This document shows, one piece after another, positions 5,035 through 5,273 of a DNA stretch of 5,273 nt. The position numbers and the translations under genes are program-made. Origin of the DNA: Pseudomonadota bacterium (GTDB lineage: Bacteria; Pseudomonadota; Alphaproteobacteria; Rhizobiales; Beijerinckiaceae); the NCBI GenBank assembly GCA_023452965.1, contig JAEXUU010000646.1, positions 1 through 5,273 on the forward strand. Direction: 5' to 3'. Positions within the stretch are counted from its first letter, which is position 1. Every line of letters begins with the position of its first letter. Below the pieces are notes generated by a model. The model was not told the DNA's origin, ran no database searches, and saw only the letters and a list, made by a program, of their open reading frames with translations.

Positions 5035-5273
5035 TCAGATCAACGGAGGCGGCTCGTAGCAGGTGATCGGGGGAAGTTCGCCCTCATGGCGCACGATCTC
5101 GACGAGGCAGGAATGGGCGATCGTCGCCTGCCCGAGCCGGGAGGAACCACGGTCCTGGGTCAGCACGTTGGGGTTGCCGTGCTTGTCGAGCGATCCGACG
5201 CGGCCTGGTTCCAGCGGATCGTACCAGGCGCCGGTCGCCATCTGCACCACGCCTGGCATCACGGCATCCGAGA
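5035..5273 (-). CDS. molybdopterin-dependent oxidoreductase of the BisC/TorA/DMSO-reductase family, C-terminal end
   Basis: The last 78 residues of a bis-MGD molybdoenzyme that reduces S- or N-oxides (biotin sulfoxide, methionine sulfoxide, TMAO or DMSO); full proteins are about 750-850 residues. The fragment opens with SDAVMPGVVQMATGAWYDP, then GSLDKHGNPNVLT and SSRLGQATIAHSCLVEI, which are hallmarks of the C-terminal molybdopterin-dinucleotide-binding domain. The reading frame is open to the window edge, and the GTG at 5262 is an internal valine codon, so this is not a small gene. The start and any Tat signal lie beyond the right edge, so a cytoplasmic BisC-type enzyme and a periplasmic TorA/DorA-type enzyme cannot be told apart. 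It lies 171 bp upstream of the Bug-family start on the same strand, with a possible hairpin between, so a shared operon is uncertain. Confidence 0.9.
   Translation of the reverse strand, partial: SDAVMPGVVQMATGAWYDPLEPGRVGSLDKHGNPNVLTQDRGSSRLGQATIAHSCLVEIVRHEGELPPITCYEPPPLI

Noticed and set aside
5035..5262. A separate small gene starting at GTG 5262
   Set aside because: The frame stays open to the window edge, the upstream codons (Ser-Asp-Ala) continue the family motif, and the sequence is the conserved C-terminus of a large molybdoenzyme.

Overview
The window is about 5.3 kb of high-GC chromosomal DNA from an alphaproteobacterium, most likely of the order Hyphomicrobiales (Rhizobiales). 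The signs are an IalB-family protein, a Bug/TctC-type binding protein without a visible cognate permease, a YejA-like peptide-binding protein, and strong third-position GC bias that opens long shadow ORFs on the opposite strands. A Bosea-like genus would fit, but that is an impression from the protein sequences and was not tested.

Layout from left to right. (1) 1-821, minus: N-terminal 273 residues of a YejA-like family 5 peptide-binding protein, running off the left edge. (2) 822-1097: divergent intergenic region with two short inverted repeats and a weak promoter candidate. (3) 1098-1925, plus: exported IalB-family protein with low-complexity linker and tail, closed by a clear intrinsic terminator at 1952-1978. 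(4) 2008-2847, minus: mazG, a two-domain NTP pyrophosphohydrolase with a TTG start. (5) 2885-3304, plus: arfB, the stop-codon-independent peptidyl-tRNA hydrolase that rescues stalled ribosomes, divergent from mazG with only 37 bp between start codons. (6) 3297-3854, plus: recX, overlapping arfB by 8 nt. (7) 3883-4863, minus: Bug/TctC-family periplasmic solute-binding protein, convergent with recX across 28 bp. (8) 4864-5034: leader and gap with two small inverted repeats. (9) 5035-5273, minus: the last 78 residues of a molybdopterin oxidoreductase of the BisC/TorA/DMSO-reductase family, running off the right edge.

Together the genes form a stress and housekeeping core (mazG, arfB, recX) flanked by envelope and transport genes (IalB-like, YejA-like, Bug) and the end of a molybdoenzyme. 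arfB and recX are almost certainly co-transcribed and translationally coupled. The remaining genes look like separate transcription units. I see no mobile element, CRISPR array, tRNA, rRNA, phage or defence gene, and no convincing previously undescribed system. The points most worth a second look are the arfB-recX overlap, the compact mazG/arfB divergent start region with a possibly leaderless arfB, and the unusual low-complexity extensions of the IalB-family protein.
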